A stretch of 64,000 bases of DNA from Trematomus loennbergii (Eukaryota > Chordata > Actinopteri > Perciformes > Nototheniidae). Where the stretch lies: positions 12,735,434-12,799,433 of the forward strand of contig JAAOOA010000033.1 in NCBI GenBank assembly GCA_012861695.1, in the 5' to 3' direction. Below the pieces are notes generated by a model. That model was not told where the DNA came from and made no database searches. It saw only the letters and a list, made by a program, of their open reading frames with translations. This document shows positions 42,536-52,311 of the stretch, piece after piece (within the stretch, counting starts at the first letter, position 1; each line of letters opens with the position of its first letter). Position numbers and translations under genes: made by a program.

Positions 42536-42900
42536 AGGTGGGGTAGGTAAGTTTGAGAAACCGGCTCGAGATACACTTTTTGTTATATTCCATGGAATGC
42601 TCTTAACATCCCGATAGCAATGAATATCTTAAGTGCTTTGACAAAAAATCCATAAAAAATGTCATCTGTGGAAGCCGTAATACTGTAAAAAGTACGACCA
42701 ATCATTTTAGCCGGCCCGGCTAAAATAACTGGATGGCCTACCTGCCTGTAGCCTACCTGCCTCGAGCCCTCATTGGTCATGTGCGCGTTCGTGTGTGTTG
42801 GAGGAGGGGCTCTGTAAGGAAGTGGCAGATTTTTTCCGGCTGTGTATTTTCAAATGCTAGCGCACTCGAGCTGGTTTCTCCAAAATTACCTACCCCACCT
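42536..42900 (+). mobile_element. TTAA-type MITE, family 2, copy A
   Basis: The 365-bp element is flanked by TTAA (42532-42535 and 42901-42904). Its ends are AGGTGGGGTAGGTAA and the inverse TTACCTACCCCACCT. A palindromic AGCCGGCCCGGCT lies in the interior. A second copy lies at 44506-44885 in the opposite orientation. The long frames in both copies read the same peptide because they share the DNA, not because it is a gene. Confidence 0.92.
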
Positions 42901-43189
42901 TTAACATTAACGTAACGTTGTAAGAAAGCAAAACGAACCTTCGAGAAAGCTTTTACTCTCAGACTTGGTGAAATTGTGTAGTGTTGCTTACCTCCAGAAG
43001 GACTTTTAGTGCGTTTCCCAGTAGACAGAGCTGTCAGAGGGGGTGGATTCACAGAAACGCTCAACTGATCTTCACTCATCGACCGTTAGTGCCAGTCAAA
43101 ACCATGTGTTATGCTGCTTTGTTTCAACCACTGCCGTCTCGCCGTTCCCCCGTGTCCCACCCTCTCTGTCTGTCTGTGTCTGTTTCAGT

Positions 43190-43400
43190 TTTGCCAGTAA
43201 GACTGCTGGTAGACCAGCATAAATACCAGCTTCACCAGCATAGACCAGTTTAACTACCAGCATGACATCCATGCTGGGCTATGCTGGTTTAGCTTGTCCA
43301 GTCTGGTAAACCAACTAAACCAGCCTAACACCAGCTAAAACCAGCTAAAACCAGCAACCATCTTAAGCTGGTCTATGCTGGTTTTTTCAGCAGGGCACAC
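43190..43400. repeat. ACCAGC/GCTGGT fold-back repeat
   Basis: Dense direct and inverted copies of ACCAGC and GCTGGT, bounded by TGCTGGTAGACCAGC on the left and GCTGGTTTTTTCAGCAGGGC on the right. The two halves can fold on each other. This motif is a frequent fish fold-back element. No coding content. Confidence 0.8.
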
Positions 43401-43483
43401 GCACATACAGTAGGCTACACCCGCGACTGTAACAATGAAGGCTCGATAATCAGCTCACGGCATATAGGAAGGGTAAAAGCGCT

Positions 43484-44060
43484 ATTTTTTATAAGTGGGG
43501 GGCGGACCAGCCTCCTAGGGGGGTCCGGGGTCATGCTCCCCCGGGAAGATTTTTTTTTAAATTATTGAAGTTAAATGCATCAATCTGGTGCACTTTATAG
43601 AGCAAAATTAAGAGATACATCTCTCAACACCCATATCAAATCAAATCAAATCAGGTTTTATTTATATAGCACATTTAAAAGCGATTTTTGGTCGAGCCAA
43701 AGTGCTGTACATGTAATAAAAACACATTACTACAAATCACAATAAACGACAATAAATTACAACAGATATATCTTAAAAAACAAAATAAAAATAAAAACAC
43801 AAGGAAAAGTCAGGAGTCGTGCTCCGCTCTAACTAGAAAGCCAGAGAGAAGAAGTGTGTTTTTAGTTTTGATTTAAAAACCCCTAGGGTCTGGGCCGACC
43901 TCACATGGAGGGGCAGAGTGTTCCAGAGCCTAGGGCCAGCTGCTGCGAAGGCTACGTGCCCTCGGGTTTTTAGCCTGGTCTTGGGCACTACCAGCAGAAC
44001 TATGAAACAGAACTGTAAAGATGTACTTTTTCTTTATGGATATTTTACTAATCACTCCCC
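43484..44060. mobile_element. hAT fragment of the 25022-26055 family, split by an insertion
   Basis: Matches 25090-25320: the CATGCTCCCC.GGGAAGATTT segment, then ATTGAAGTTAAA.GCATCAA, TCTGGTGCACTTT, and later GAAACAGAACTGTAAA, GGATATTTTAC.AATCACTCC. In this copy the homology is broken after AACACCCATAT (43636) and resumes at TATGAAAC (44001), with a LINE fragment between. No terminal repeats were found for this copy. Confidence 0.8.
43637..44000 (-). mobile_element. 5'-truncated LINE fragment nested in a hAT fragment
   Basis: On the minus strand it first encodes a peptide with VPKTRLKTRG, AFAAAGPRLWNTLPLHVR, then LGVFKSKLKTHFFSL before a stop. This is the conserved C-terminal tail of fish non-LTR reverse transcriptases (PRTRLKT.GDRAF..AAP.LWN.LP). 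A 3' untranslated part follows (CATGTACAGCACTTTGGC, TGCTATATAAATAAAACC), ending in (GATTT)n. The insertion point is clear because the host hAT sequence is known from the other copy. Confidence 0.85.
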
Positions 44061-44343
44061 TTTTAAACTGTATTCTTGTTTTACTGTCATATAGTATTTC
44101 ATACCTGTTTTTCATTTATTCTCTTATTGTTTTATAGCCTAACTATGATCATGAAGGTGTGCCTCGGAAATACAAATGGTGATCAAACTGTTTGAGACCC
44201 ACTGAGATAACTTAGACTAAAGTTATCTAAACACTGAGAGAGTCCTTACCTCACTGAGCTGAGGTTATCTGACAGGAGAGGACTTTCCTTTCACTGAGTT
44301 GTAGAAACAGCTTCTAATATCCGTTAGCGCAGCAACAACAATC

Positions 44344-44408
44344 TTGCTCGCTCTCGCTCTCGCTCTCGCTCTCGCTCTCGCTCTCTCTTCTCGCTCTCTC
44401 TCTCGCTC
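44344..44408. repeat. (CTCGCT)n / (CT)n simple repeat
   Basis: About six CTCGCT hexamers grading into CT-rich sequence. It lies about 100 bp before the second MITE copy. Confidence 0.93.
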
Positions 44409-44505
44409 ACTCGTGCCACACACACGGAGCCGAGCTTGAATGAAACACCCAGAAGTAGGCTACTTGTACTCGCTTGTACTGTACTGTAATATAGGCTAAC
44501 CTTAA

Positions 44506-44885
44506 AGGTAGGGTAGGTAAGTTTGAGAAACCGGCTCAAGATCGCTAGAATTTGAAAATACACAACCGGAGAAAATCTGCCACTTCCTTATAGAGCCCCT
44601 CCTCCAACACACACGAATGCGCACATGACCAATGAGGGCACAAGATAAGTTTGTGCACAGATGGAAGGCTGACAGGCAGGTAGGCCATCCAGTTATTTTA
44701 GCCGGGCCGGCTAAAATGATTGGTCGTACTTTTACAGTATTACGGCTTCCACAGATGACATTCTTTTATGGATTTTTTGTCAAAGCACTTAAGATATTCA
44801 TTGCTATCGGGATGTTAAGAGCATTCCATGGAATATAACAAAAAGTGTATCTCGAGCCGGTTTCTCAAACTTACCTACCCTACCT
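44506..44885 (-). mobile_element. TTAA-type MITE, family 2, copy B (inverted)
   Basis: The 380-bp element is flanked by TTAA (44502-44505 and 44886-44889) with tips AGGTAGGGTAGGTAA and TTACCTACCCTACCT. Read in reverse it matches copy A (42536-42900) over nearly its whole length, including ATTCCATGGAATGCTCTTAA in copy A. The two copies are independent insertions because each has its own TTAA pair. Confidence 0.92.
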
Positions 44886-45583
44886 TTAATACAGTGTTAT
44901 TATTAGCTGTACACTACTGCCACTTGTGGCAGTATATGGTATCGCCACTAAAACTTCAAGCCGGTAATGAGGTAAGCAGCGCTTGTGATTCTTTGTAATA
45001 AAGGAGTGCATATTACAAAGGAAATTTCACTATGTGACTTTAATTAGAAAATATTCAAAAGTCAAGGTTATACAGACGGTAAAACACATATAGGCTATAC
45101 CGTTTTTTTTATAAGATTATAAAACTAGGTTTGTAAACATTAGGCCAGTGGCAAACCGTCTTTTGAAATGAAGATGATAATTATCAACAAAAAATTCAGA
45201 ATTTTCACTTAAACATTGAAAGTGTAGTAATAAAATACTGCACTAAGCTGGCATGACTGGGTCACATGATTTATAATAAAATAGTCAAATAATTTCAAAA
45301 AAAATTCATGAAATGGAATCAAATCAGAAATAAAAAATGATGTTCAATATAAGACATAAAATACTTTTAGCATACTTTTCACAAATGGGCACGAGGTGTT
45401 TAAAACAACATTGTTTTTGTGTCATTAAAAGGATCATTTATGCATGGTCCTATAGGGATATTTAACATTTAACACAAGGTTTAATTAAAGTCTACACAAA
45501 TTCTAAAACTCTTACCATAACCAAAAAGCACCACAAGTACTTAGGCTTTTTTTTACATTGTCCTGGAACGAATGGCAGCTGTT

Positions 45584-46094
45584 CTACATCTCAGCGATGA
45601 CAGGTAGTATCGGGGCCTTAAACCTTTTGGGGCGTCTGCATGTGGGGCGACAGCCAGAGGCCCAGACCAAGACGCCCGTCTGACTGCAGAGACCCGTCTC
45701 TCTTTCTGCTTGTGTGTGTTTCGCTTCATCTGCCTTTTGGTCAGAGCCAGTCACTCTTTCCTTAGCTGTCTTCCTGCTGTTTAAGATGTGAACCTGCATG
45801 TTCCCAAGCTCCTTCACAAGAATCTCGGCACGTTTTTGACCCTGATTTCCATCTGGTCTGGAGACAGAGGTTTGATCAGTCAAGTCAAAATGGGAAAATT
45901 GCCACCCTGTCTTGTTACCTTCCTCTGTCCATCCTCTGCGAGCCAGCCGGGCTGCGGTGAGGATGGAGTGGCTGAGGAGCTTCTCCTGGGGGTCTGAGAG
46001 AAGAGGCCTAGACATGGCCGACACCCAACCCTGGCGAGTACAGACTCTGGCTTACTGCGGTCTCAGGGACACCAGGTTTGAGGCTCTATATGAC
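45584..46094 (-). CDS. candidate exon of an unidentified minus-strand gene (146-codon frame)
   Basis: A 146-codon open frame ends at 45584. Its first ATG starts MSRPLLSDPQEKLLSHSIL, followed by TAARLARRGWTEE. A basic, Gln/Lys-rich middle follows, and the end is CRRPKRFKAPILPVIAEM. A possible acceptor (TTGTGATTCACAG) lies at 46094; a TAA blocks this frame just after it, so the frame would need a start inside the exon or a weaker acceptor near 46050. The donor-like GAGGAAG|GTAACA near 45922 would allow a shorter exon. The composition (charged, no signal peptide, no membrane segment) suggests a soluble nuclear or cytoplasmic protein. I do not recognise it. It is downstream of the exon candidates at 46668-48685. 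Confidence 0.35.
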
Positions 46095-46667
46095 CTGTGA
46101 ATCACAATAAAGCATTATATTAGATGACATTATATCATAAGAGATTAGGGCATTGGTTCACAACATGGGGGTCCGGACTCCTACTAAGTGTCGCAGAGAG
46201 ATTGTGAAATGTTTAAATGGATGAAAAAATAAAAGAAATACAAATTGTAGTGGAGTTGTAAGTCGTTTCAGCAACATTAACATACACTTTTCTGCAAAAT
46301 GAAAGTCCAATATTCACTTTAGTTTTATTGTAACCATAGAAATATCTTTCTATTAAGCTGCTCTCTGTTTCAGCCAGTTACTTTTGTTTGTTGAAGTGCA
46401 GGTGCATTCAGTGGGTTTATTATTGAAAGACACTGAAACATGCTGCAGAGTTGCTGGATACTGCAAAATTGGTTATATTTATCTTGGTTTAAGTGCTGAG
46501 TAGCTGCAGCTCAGACATACCCTGTTCTTTCAGCCTGTCGCCACTAGGGGGAGGCAGAGATCCTGTGACATATTGCTAAATTCACATTAAATGTCAAAGC
46601 ACCACTTCCTAGTAATCTCTTTCCTTCTGCGTTTCAATGGCAAATTACATAACCAATCTCAACTAAC

Positions 46668-46783
46668 CTTTGTGGATTAAACTGTTCTTGCAGATGTGTG
46701 GACAAAAGTAAAATCCTTCTCTGGATGTGGAGACCCTTGCATCCAATGCAGGATGTGGCAGTTGGCTCCTGGCTGCAAAGGAG
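46668..46783 (-). CDS. candidate exon (116 nt) of the unidentified minus-strand gene
   Basis: It has a very strong acceptor on the minus strand (TTATTTGTTTTTTCCAG) with a second AG eleven bases later (CTCCTTTGCAG), and a GTTAGT donor. Two frames stay open throughout; one contains REGFYFCPHICKNSLIHK, the other CIGCKGLHIQRRILLLSTHL. The third frame, which follows in phase from the upstream exon candidates with the first acceptor, ends in TAA three codons before the donor. The tandem acceptor would switch between that early stop and the FYFCPHIC frame. I consider the exon likely and the frame undecided. Confidence 0.4.
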
Positions 46784-47074
46784 CTGGAAAAAACAAATAA
46801 GATTGACATTACTAGTTGCAATTCCAATTTGTGACCTAAATTTAGGAAAATGCATACAAAATGATACACAAGAAATCAAAATGTTTTAATTTAATAGAAT
46901 GATGCAGCCATAAATGTATCTAATCTAACATGTTTGGACAGTGAACACATTATATTCATTTACCAAATGTTTCAATCATGCAACAGCTCCAGAGTATATA
47001 TAGTACATACTTAATGTACATTGTACACACATATTTACAACAACATGTAACATAAGTAAGGATTTAGGTAATAC

Positions 47075-47155
47075 CAGGTTTCAGAGTGGGATTCTCATCG
47101 GGCTCATCTCTTCTTCTCTTCTTCCTCTCTCTACCGACTGAATCACCACTGCACT
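47075..47155 (-). CDS. candidate exon (81 nt) with a basic nuclear-signal-like cluster
   Basis: In the phase set by the upstream exon it reads ECSGDSVGRERKKRRRDE followed by PDENPTLKP, and ends at a CCTG|GTATTA donor. The RERKKRRR cluster looks like a nuclear localisation signal. The exon length is a multiple of three, so it could be skipped without changing frame. Its acceptor (GGGTCGATCCAG) has no pyrimidine tract, because the sequence before it is a purine (GA)n repeat; this is the weakest point of the model, and the basic run could simply reflect the purine-rich DNA. Confidence 0.3.
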
Positions 47156-47159
47156 CTGG

Positions 47160-47205
47160 ATCGACCCCCTTTCTCTTTCTCTCTCTCTCTCACTCTCTCT
47201 CTCTC

Positions 47206-47243
<38 letters not shown>

Positions 47244-47247
47244 ACCC
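47160..47247. repeat. (CT)n / (GA)n microsatellite
   Basis: About 40 CT units broken by a few CA steps. On the minus strand it forms nearly all of the proposed 90-bp intron between the exons at 47246-47297 and 47075-47155. Confidence 0.95.
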
Positions 47248-47297
47248 TTTCTTATCCCGATGTATGTGAGCCTCACCAGGTCATCTTTTTGGTAGAA
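47246..47297 (-). CDS. candidate exon (52 nt), FYQKDDLVRLTYIGIRK
   Basis: It has a good acceptor on the minus strand (CTCCTTTCATTACATAG) and a consensus donor (AAAGG|GTGAGA). In phase 0 it reads FYQKDDLVRLTYIGIRK; the other two frames hit stops or lack this protein-like pattern. It joins in phase to the small exon upstream (48652-48685), whose frame begins with ATG. The product family is unknown to me. Confidence 0.45.
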
Positions 47298-47511
47298 CTA
47301 TGTAATGAAAGGAGCAGAGGTTTGTGTATGGGTCTACTATGTCAAGGTAAAAAAAACGGATAAAAGCAATAGTTGAAAATACGCCATTATTATTCTTTCA
47401 AAACAGTTGTTGCAAATAACTGAAGTATTTAGGAGACGTGGCTGCTGTAGTTTTTGCATACATTTTTTATTACAAATAATCTTCCTGCTTTCCCTACACT
47501 CCACTGGCGCG

Positions 47512-47712
47512 ATGCTAAACTCTGCAAACTCAGAGGAACACGTTTTTGGATTCAGTACAAAGGATTATGTTGACAGTAGATGGACTGTACCCTCAGTCTG
47601 CAGGCTGCTGCTGTGCTGTCTGTTTGCTCTGATCTCTCTATACCTGCTGAGTTCAGCAGGTTTATCTGCTGTGGACAAAGCTCCACGGTTAAGGTGTGTG
47701 TCCACTGAGTGA
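47512..47712 (+). CDS. small ORF with one membrane segment, unidentified
   Basis: The ATG at 47512 opens a 66-residue frame: MLNSANSEEHVFGFSTKDYV, then DSRWTVPSVCR, then a hydrophobic stretch LLLCCLFALISLYLLSSAGL, then SAVDKAPRLRCVSTE and a stop. The layout (hydrophilic start, one membrane helix, basic residues just before it) fits a type II membrane protein. A donor-like AAG|GTGTGTGT lies at the end (about 47698), so it could be the first coding exon of a spliced gene; a strong acceptor (TTTTATCTCCTGATTGCAG) follows at 47940. It sits in an intron of the minus-strand candidate gene. No family was recognised. Confidence 0.3.
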   Translation: MLNSANSEEHVFGFSTKDYVDSRWTVPSVCRLLLCCLFALISLYLLSSAGLSAVDKAPRLRCVSTE

Positions 47713-48651
47713 CCACATATTCCTGGCAACAGAGTAGCAGGGTTCAGGAAGTCACAGATTGGTTCAATAATCACATTGGACCTCAAATGGAAACCATTGT
47801 ACAATATGATAGAAACTTTATTGAATTCAAAAAAATTGTTGTTCATAAACCAATACTGTGGTCTCCAATTTCAGTTTGTGGACCACTTTTATGACAGTGC
47901 TGACATTGTTATTTTTGTTTTTTTTTATCTCCTGATTGCAGCCTATCTGGATGAAATTCACCCACAAACAGCGCAGGAAAAGTAGCCTTATAACAATTTT
48001 TTTGCACCAACAAGTAGTAGGTCTATTGAATCTGACATGTAACACTTGTTTTAGCAGAGCTCCCAGGAAAAACAGATGAACAACTTATTGTTGAATCAAT
48101 ACCCATATTCAATCAATATGTGTTGCATATAGATCATGCTCAAATTTGATGCATTGTCCTTAAATATAACCAGGTGTTTTTATTGCCTTTCATCCTCTGC
48201 ATTGTATTTTTTCTGCAAGAATGTTTGCAGCTTTTTGCATATACAGGTTTAAAGTTACAAGTCAAGGTTTAAATCCTATCTGCTCACAAATATTCCAACT
48301 ATTTCACTTAATCCTGTGATTGTCAGCCTACAAAAGCTACTTTTCACAAGTTGACTAGCAGCTCTGTCTCTATCCATAACATATCTGGATAAGGTTCACG
48401 TAGAAAAAATGGAGAGCTGTGTAACAGCTGGTCAGTTCACTCAGTTTCTGCTGGCTCATGGTAGCCATCTATCTGGGTGAAAGGTGAAAGGAAAGCTGTT
48501 GAATACCCAGTGTTATTGTCAGCATATCTATTGAATGGACCAAACTAAAAAGTGAGGCCTGCAGTGTAAAAACTGATTAATTTATTCCTCTTCATTGCCA
48601 ACCAATCAATCTCAATGACACCCACAGTGTAATGCTGCAGGAAATACTCAC

Positions 48652-48685
48652 CAGATGCTTGAGATTTTTGTTTTTTGACATTTGT
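48652..48685 (-). CDS. candidate first coding mini-exon (34 nt)
   Basis: On the minus strand an acceptor (TATTCTCAAATTAG) and a strong donor (CATCTG|GTGAGT) bound 34 bases. An ATG at 48681 starts MSKNKNLKHL and the exon ends in phase 0, exactly what the next exon (47246-47297) needs. The joined start would be MSKNKNLKHLFYQKDDLVRL. The exon is short, so chance cannot be excluded; the phase agreement and donor quality are the support. Confidence 0.35.
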
Positions 48686-48902
48686 CTAATTTGAGAATAG
48701 ACCAACCCTTAAGGCATTTTATGTATTTTTTTTATTCAGAAAATAATTTATAACATTATCTCAAACTCATACAATTCTTAAAGTCTTTTATCTTGTGTGC
48801 AGGGAATTTCCAGCCCTCATTTAGATGCAATCCTTCAGCAATACTGCTGTAACATTTCCTTCAATCTTTCTGTGATGTTATCTTTTGACAGCTACTTATT
48901 TT

Positions 48903-49324
48903 GGGCCTGTGGGGGAAACTTCTGTGTAGCAATGCAGGAGGAGTCACCGACTCAAATGAGACACGAGGAGAGCTGGAGCTTTGATGTCAAACACTGATGG
49001 GTTTATTTGGAGCTTCGGCCGGAGAATTCACAAAACAAGTCAAAGAGTCAGAGGTTCTGACTTCACGGTAGAGTTGCCACGTCAATTCTGAAGAACTCTA
49101 CCCCAGACCCATGTATTTAGCTAGTTCAGAGAGAATAATCAACATTGTGCATAAGATAGAATCATAACACTTCTATCAGCTGACGCCAACAGGCGGGAAC
49201 AGGGAGACAAAACACTGAGAGCACAGCAGCCAAGGTTACAGGTGCGTGTGCTCAGTCAGGACAGTATGAACTGATAAACTGGGTCAAAGTTATGGGTCTT
49301 TGAAAATATTTCCCCAACAGGGCC
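48903..49324 (-). mobile_element. solo LTR of a retroelement with 5-bp target duplication
   Basis: The 412-bp unit (48908-49319) starts TGTGGGGGAAA and ends TTTCCCCAACA, that is TG...CA with matching inverted tips. The duplication GGGCC is on both sides (48903-48907 and 49320-49324). On the minus strand an AATAAA lies near the 3' end (about 48998), followed by a CTCTCCTCGTGTCTC region, the expected order of polyadenylation signal and R/U5. So the element was inserted in minus orientation. No internal coding region remains: a solo LTR left by recombination. A 5-bp duplication fits Gypsy or endogenous-retrovirus type elements. Confidence 0.88.
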
Positions 49325-51136
49325 TACATACAGCTGAGGTTGAAAAAATAACTCCTTTTTCATTCTTGCACTTTGAGTCTGCCAAAAGGTTGTGAAATGC
49401 TCTGTAAACATTCCTAATAACTCTTGCCAGATTCATGTTTCACACATGAAGGAATAAGGGCGGCTGTCGCAGATTTAGCCTGTCATTGCAATTTAGTGAA
49501 TGACGAATCAGTCAACAGGTTAAAATGAAGTGTTAGCACTAAATAAAAGACTAATTATGAGGACGGCAGATAAATGATAATAGAAACTCATATTTGAACA
49601 TGGTAGGATATCTCTTAAAAAATAATAGGATATTTGGAACTGACCTAATATTGAAAAGCCAAATCCATTTATGGTTCAGCTAGATCACATCAATGTTGGG
49701 TTTTCACAGATGAATACACAAAATGTTTGGTCTAAAACAGGACTGTATGTCCCCACAAACAAAAAATGTCCTGCTGCAAGAAGCTGATGATGAACACTGC
49801 TGATTGTAAACAGGTAGGGGTTAGGACAGCTCTAAAATTCATCCGTTAACAGAAAGTAAAATAGCGATAAAAACACAAATGATATCCTTATTATGCCTCT
49901 GACTCTCTGACTCTGTAAGTAGGTAAAAAAAAAACAAATTATTTTAAAAATTAGATAAAATATTTATTTAAATGGTGAAATATCCAATACTTCAGTGTAC
50001 ATCATTATAAATGAGCTGTCATATAACCACTGAATCTTAGAACAGTTACTGTTACTACAACACATAGAGGAAGTGTTATTAAAATATGTTTCTTGTAAAC
50101 TTGGTTCTAATCAGCTGATGTGCCGATAAATCACTGAGGCTAGAACAAGTACAATGCTCATTCAAATAACAATGTATTGAGACATTTCCATGTGAGGCTT
50201 CAATGTGTGTCACCTCACTTGAAATGAAGATGAAGAGGAGATTACAGCTTTCGTTGTCTGCTGGACAGGAATGCTGGGTAAGACAGGTCAGTGCCAACAG
50301 AGATTAGACTTGCATTAAGCACTGAATAAAACACAATTTAAACCTTTACCTTATTTGACATTGCACCCTTTTGTTAACAGCATTTGTCTGCTGTTTCGCC
50401 TTGTTATTGTTGTCCTCTTCATGTTGCTTTGTTCAGTTACAGCTAGTATTATCTCTTTCATTCACAGCCTTTACTGTGGTTTGTGGCTCGCAGATGCTAT
50501 TGTGCCTCATTAAAAGATTTCTTCATCGTCATATTTAAAAGGAAGGGAAATGTTTATTTGTTCCCGATCATATTCCTCTATTGTTTGGTCCCAAAACCAC
50601 CTTGCATGACCTCCACCTGGTCCATTATTTATCCCTTTCCAAGTCAACAGGAATGATTAATTCAATCCCTGCCATTATAACCTACTGCAAAAGGACTTGC
50701 AGCTGCTCTCCAACACAATGTCTTATACATGTAACCAAGAGGCTTTCAGTTTAAGAGACTGTTGTGCCAGAATAAAATAACAAAGTGGTTGTTGGTTACT
50801 TTTCCTATAAGAAATCTCTTGTGCTCATGCAAATAATGATGGTCCTCCCAAAGGCAAAAGGGGTAGGAATTAAGGGTGGTTAAGGTGGGTGGTTGGGATT
50901 TTGACTCTTGATTAGTCGATGCTTGTCTTGTTCTTTCTTCTCTTCCATTAATCGAAACCAAGTTCTTAGTCACTGTAGAGATATAAGCGGTCTAAATTGC
51001 CAAGAGATCGAGAGTGAATGTCAGGAATATAAAAGAGAATCATCCTCTCATAAATAAAACTCATACCAGAATAAAAGGTCACCTAATCCAGCTTCTTCCA
51101 GCTCACTAACAGCCTAAATTAGAAGAGTAGCTTCAT
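49325..51136. other. 1.8-kb stretch without recognisable features
   Basis: AT-rich, no exon-like segment with good borders, no clear mobile element. Nothing further seen. Confidence 0.55.
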
Positions 51137-51140
51137 TTAA

Positions 51141-52311
51141 GGGCCCATGTCACGGCCATTTCTACTGATCATAATTCCATTGTTGAGGTATACTAAAATA
51201 GATTTATACTGTGCAATTTTCCAAACTCACATTGGTTTCTCATACAGCATCTCTGTAAAGTATGTATTCACCGGTATTCACTCTCTGTCCTAAACGGCTT
51301 GATGGAGCTCCTGCCCCCCCTCCCTGTGAGCCCAGTGTGCTCTGATTGGTCGGGACGTTGAGAGGCTCGTTGCTGCGAGGAGCGGACAGGCTTCCGGGTC
51401 GGCGATACAGCGAGAACAAGCGAAACTCATCCTGAGCACACACAAACACTCACAGCCGAAGTAAAAACAATAAGTGTGGCTTGATATTGAGTAAGAAAAA
51501 GGTTTATAACGCTGTGAGCATGGGTCTGCGGAGAGCATTTCTCCGCGATCCCAACGTAGCAGCCCAAAAAACGTTTACCCATTTAAACAGTCGTGGTAGA
51601 TACCTTGTTTGTTTTAAACATCATAAATACACAAACAACAATGAACACTTACAGGTTGTGTACCCGAATCTCCCGCTGGTCCAAACAAAGTAGGAACAGC
51701 ATCGTTCTTCAGTGCCCTACGCTGTACATATCCGGCATGAATCGCTGAAAGGTTTGTTTGTTTATTTGTTTGTAGCCTTTATTTAACCAGGTTAAAAAAT
51801 CCCATTGAGATCAACGATCTCTTTTTCAAGGGAGACCTGCGGTACATTAGTTACACATAAAAACAACAGAAAACAAAAGGACATCACAACATAATTACAG
51901 GGGTATACATTAGCAACCTATTTACAGTGACAGGTATCCAATAACATTTCATCCAGCCGTGCTTTAAAATGATGCAAGGGAATCAAATGCTCAGTTTCAA
52001 TGTTTTTGCATAGTGTTCCAAGCTAGAGGAGCAGCGCACATAAACCTTTAGTACCTTTGTTTGTGAAGCTGTTTCGTGAAATGCTGGCAGAGGGTGTGGC
52101 CTCTGGGTATTCACACGTCACAGTATCCAGGAAGTAAACAATGGAAAATTAGAAATCTCCAACGAGGCGTTTTGGGGCAGCATAGACTGTGTTTTACTCG
52201 CTACAGGGTGTACTATGAGGGTTTGTGACTCTGCAGACCGTTTACATGCATAAAAACCTTCATAACACACAAGGAGATGGGTAATAACCGGAAAAGCATG
52301 ACATGGGCCCT
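51141..52311. mobile_element. TTAA-type MITE, family 3, long copy (split by a LINE fragment)
   Basis: It is flanked by TTAA (51137-51140 and 52312-52315) with tips GGGCCCATGTCACGG and its inverse ACATGGGCCCT. Its left 150 bp (TTTCTACTGATCATAATTCC, ATTGTTGAGGT.TACTA) and right 170 bp (ATCTCCAACGAGGCGTT.TG, GGGTTTGTGACTCTGCAGAC) match the shorter copy at 55255-55775. A LINE fragment (51751-52080) was inserted later. The element ends about 380 bp before the PLAC8-like gene's TATA-like box. Confidence 0.85.
51751..52080 (-). mobile_element. 5'-truncated LINE 3' fragment nested in a MITE
   Basis: On the minus strand it contains a decayed C-terminal reverse-transcriptase tail readable as AAPLAWNTMQ, then (after a frame change) HFKARLDEML. 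A 3' untranslated part shared with 37541-37636 follows, ending AATAAAGGCTACAAACAAAT and an (AAAC)n-like tail. The right boundary is approximate. Confidence 0.75.

Noticed and set aside
42583..44838. Two open frames (42583-42780 and 44632-44838) that encode nearly the same peptide (QVGHPVILAGPAKMIGRTF...)
   Set aside because: Both lie within copies of the same TTAA MITE. The match comes from shared repeat DNA; the copies differ by a frameshift in the middle and there is no gene context.
46150..46215. Segment resembling a worn interspersed repeat (GGTTCACAACATGGGGGTCC)
   Set aside because: Too short and diverged to assign to a family or to set ends.
47086..47295. Ser-Leu repeat frame on the plus strand
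   Set aside because: Translation of the (CT)n tract.
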